In this document: piece after piece, positions 4,470-5,152 of the stretch
Position numbering within the stretch: the stretch's first letter is position 1
Layout: each line of letters starts with the position of its first letter
Assembly (NCBI GenBank): GCA_027035825.1
Contig: JALVTX010000233.1
Location: 1-5,152, forward strand
DNA: 5,152 nt
Reading direction: 5' to 3'
From: Mariprofundaceae bacterium
GTDB taxonomy: Bacteria; Pseudomonadota; Zetaproteobacteria; Mariprofundales; Mariprofundaceae
The notes under the pieces: generated by a model
What the model was told of the DNA's origin: nothing
Database searches by the model: none
Seen by the model: the letters and a program-made list of their open reading frames with translations, nothing else
Position numbers and translations under genes: made by a program

Positions 4470-4755
4470 AGGGCCTGTTCATGCTTGTTTGGACGGCGTC
4501 GCTGCCGCCCGAAATGCGGCCCCAATCGGGAACAATCAAGGCGCGAGGCGCGGCGCATGGTGGGGCCATGCGCAAGCCGAGCAACGCCGAGTGGACGCAT
4601 TTTCGGGCGCAGCCCGGAGGGACTTGGCCATGATTCCGCCTCGCGGCGTTATCGCTTGCTCGCGTGCCGCAGAGGGCACGCCACGCGCGCGATGCCTTGC
4701 GAGATCGAAATCATGGCCGAAGTCGCCGCCATCCAAACAAGCATGAACAGGCCCT
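4470..4755. mobile_element. 286-bp MITE-like element with terminal inverted repeats and nested hairpins
   Basis: The first 24 bases (4470-4493, starting AGGGCCTGTTCATGCTTG) recur perfectly inverted at 4732-4755; with mismatches the repeat extends to 32 bp, 30 matching (4470-4501 with 4724-4755). Inside are two imperfect hairpins. Hairpin A runs from CGCCCGAAATGCG (4506-4518) to CGCATTTTCGGGCG (4596-4609), with an inner perfect GCGCATGG/CCATGCGC stem (4553-4560 with 4566-4573). Hairpin B runs from GGCCATGATT (4626-4635) to AATCATGGCC (4709-4718), with an inner GCGTGCC/GGCACGC stem (4662-4668 with 4675-4681). Reading frames here look like palindrome-derived shadows, with no transposase. No clear target-site duplication is visible. 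It lies 17 bp upstream of the tRNA -35 and touches the panE stop codon. It may be a non-autonomous mobile element or an interspersed repeat family. Confidence 0.75.
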
Positions 4756-5152
4756 AGATGGCATGCACCATCGCCGTCAGCATGCGATTGACCGGGGCGT
4801 CGAGCCCGTGTTCGGCGGCGCGGCGGGCCACGAAGCCATTGAGCCAGTCCACCTCGGTGGGCCGGCCGCGCTCCACGTCCTGCCACATGCTGGTCTTGAC
4901 CGGCCCCATCTCCAGCGTCACCGCGACATGCTTGTCGGCGTCTTCCTCGCTGAGCGACACCCCCTCCGCGCGCGCCACGGCGATGGTTTCGGCCATCGCC
5001 GCCCGCACGATGGCCAGCGTTTCCGGGTTCGCCGCCACATCCCGCGCATACCGGCGCACGATGGCGGTCAGCGCATTGAAGCCGCAGTTCCACAACAGCT
5101 TGCGCCAGAGCATGCGCCGCACGTCGGGCTCCTCGCGGGCCGGCACGCCGGC
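4754..5152 (-). CDS. panE: 2-dehydropantoate 2-reductase, C-terminal part (cut by window edge)
   Basis: The 132 visible codons are the C-terminal domain of the ketopantoate reductase family, which reduces 2-dehydropantoate to pantoate with NADPH in pantothenate and coenzyme A synthesis. Family markers are WRKLLWNCGFNALTAI (the Lys, codon 5101-5099, matches the catalytic Lys of E. coli PanE) and SMWQDVERGRPTEVDWLNGFV, where the Glu of TEVD matches the other catalytic residue. The end reads APVNRMLTAMVHAI. The NADPH-binding Rossmann domain lies outside the window, so a related ApbA/PanE paralogue cannot be excluded. The stop codon TAG (4756-4754) shares two bases with the end of the 286-bp inverted-repeat element, so the original C-terminus may have been a few residues longer. 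The GTG at 5146 is internal to the reading frame. Confidence 0.88.
   Translation of the reverse strand, partial: AGVPAREEPDVRRMLWRKLLWNCGFNALTAIVRRYARDVAANPETLAIVRAAMAETIAVARAEGVSLSEEDADKHVAVTLEMGPVKTSMWQDVERGRPTEVDWLNGFVARRAAEHGLDAPVNRMLTAMVHAI

Noticed and set aside
4485..4757. Small frames (78-185 aa) within the 286-bp inverted-repeat element
   Set aside because: Several overlapping frames on both strands arise from the palindromic GC-rich sequence; none has a ribosome binding site or recognisable domain.

Overview
The window is mostly high-GC chromosomal core DNA from a proteobacterium, broken by a lower-GC accessory stretch at about 3476-4310. The gene content (glyA followed by nrdR, rplS, an RpoH-type sigma factor and a ketopantoate reductase) fits Proteobacteria. 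RpoH argues for a gamma-like or deep-branching proteobacterial lineage. The L19 sequence and the SPOUT methyltransferase beside rplS are less typical of enteric-type gammaproteobacteria, so I do not assign a genus.

Left part, minus strand, reading leftwards: a COG4752-type SPOUT RNA methyltransferase (1930-2469), ribosomal protein L19 rplS (1472-1840), a hairpin (1419-1447), serine hydroxymethyltransferase glyA (129-1391) and the 5' end of nrdR (1-116, cut by the window edge). These genes cover ribosome and RNA maturation, one-carbon supply and control of ribonucleotide reductase. A 64-bp divergent intergenic region separates this group from rpoH (2534-3418, plus). The best rpoH promoter candidate leaves almost no untranslated leader. 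rpoH ends in a hairpin whose two arms hold its own stop codon and the stop codon of a convergent reading frame. Only the last 18 or so codons of that opposing frame survive.

Middle part: the accessory stretch holds a frameshifted and truncated IS1595-type transposase (3531-3760), a perfect 17-bp inverted repeat exactly at its truncation point (3758-3801), a small intact XRE-type HTH regulator (3840-4082), a rho-independent terminator with T7 (4171-4212), three copies of TTGGGCACA spaced exactly 11 nt apart (4211-4241) and a strong bidirectional terminator (4248-4275). It abuts the 3' end of a tRNA-Val(CAC) gene (4312-4386, minus), a common type of integration site. It looks like the decayed remains of a mobile element or island, although no integrase gene is present.

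Right part: a tRNA promoter with a GC-rich discriminator (4424-4453) is followed by a 286-bp non-coding element (4470-4755). The element has 24-bp perfect terminal inverted repeats enclosing two further long imperfect hairpins, so it could fold as a three-way junction. Its right end supplies the last two bases of the stop codon of a 2-dehydropantoate 2-reductase gene (panE-like, 4754-5152, minus, 5' end outside the window). This element is the most unusual item in the window. I see no CRISPR array and no complete defence or other novel multi-gene system.
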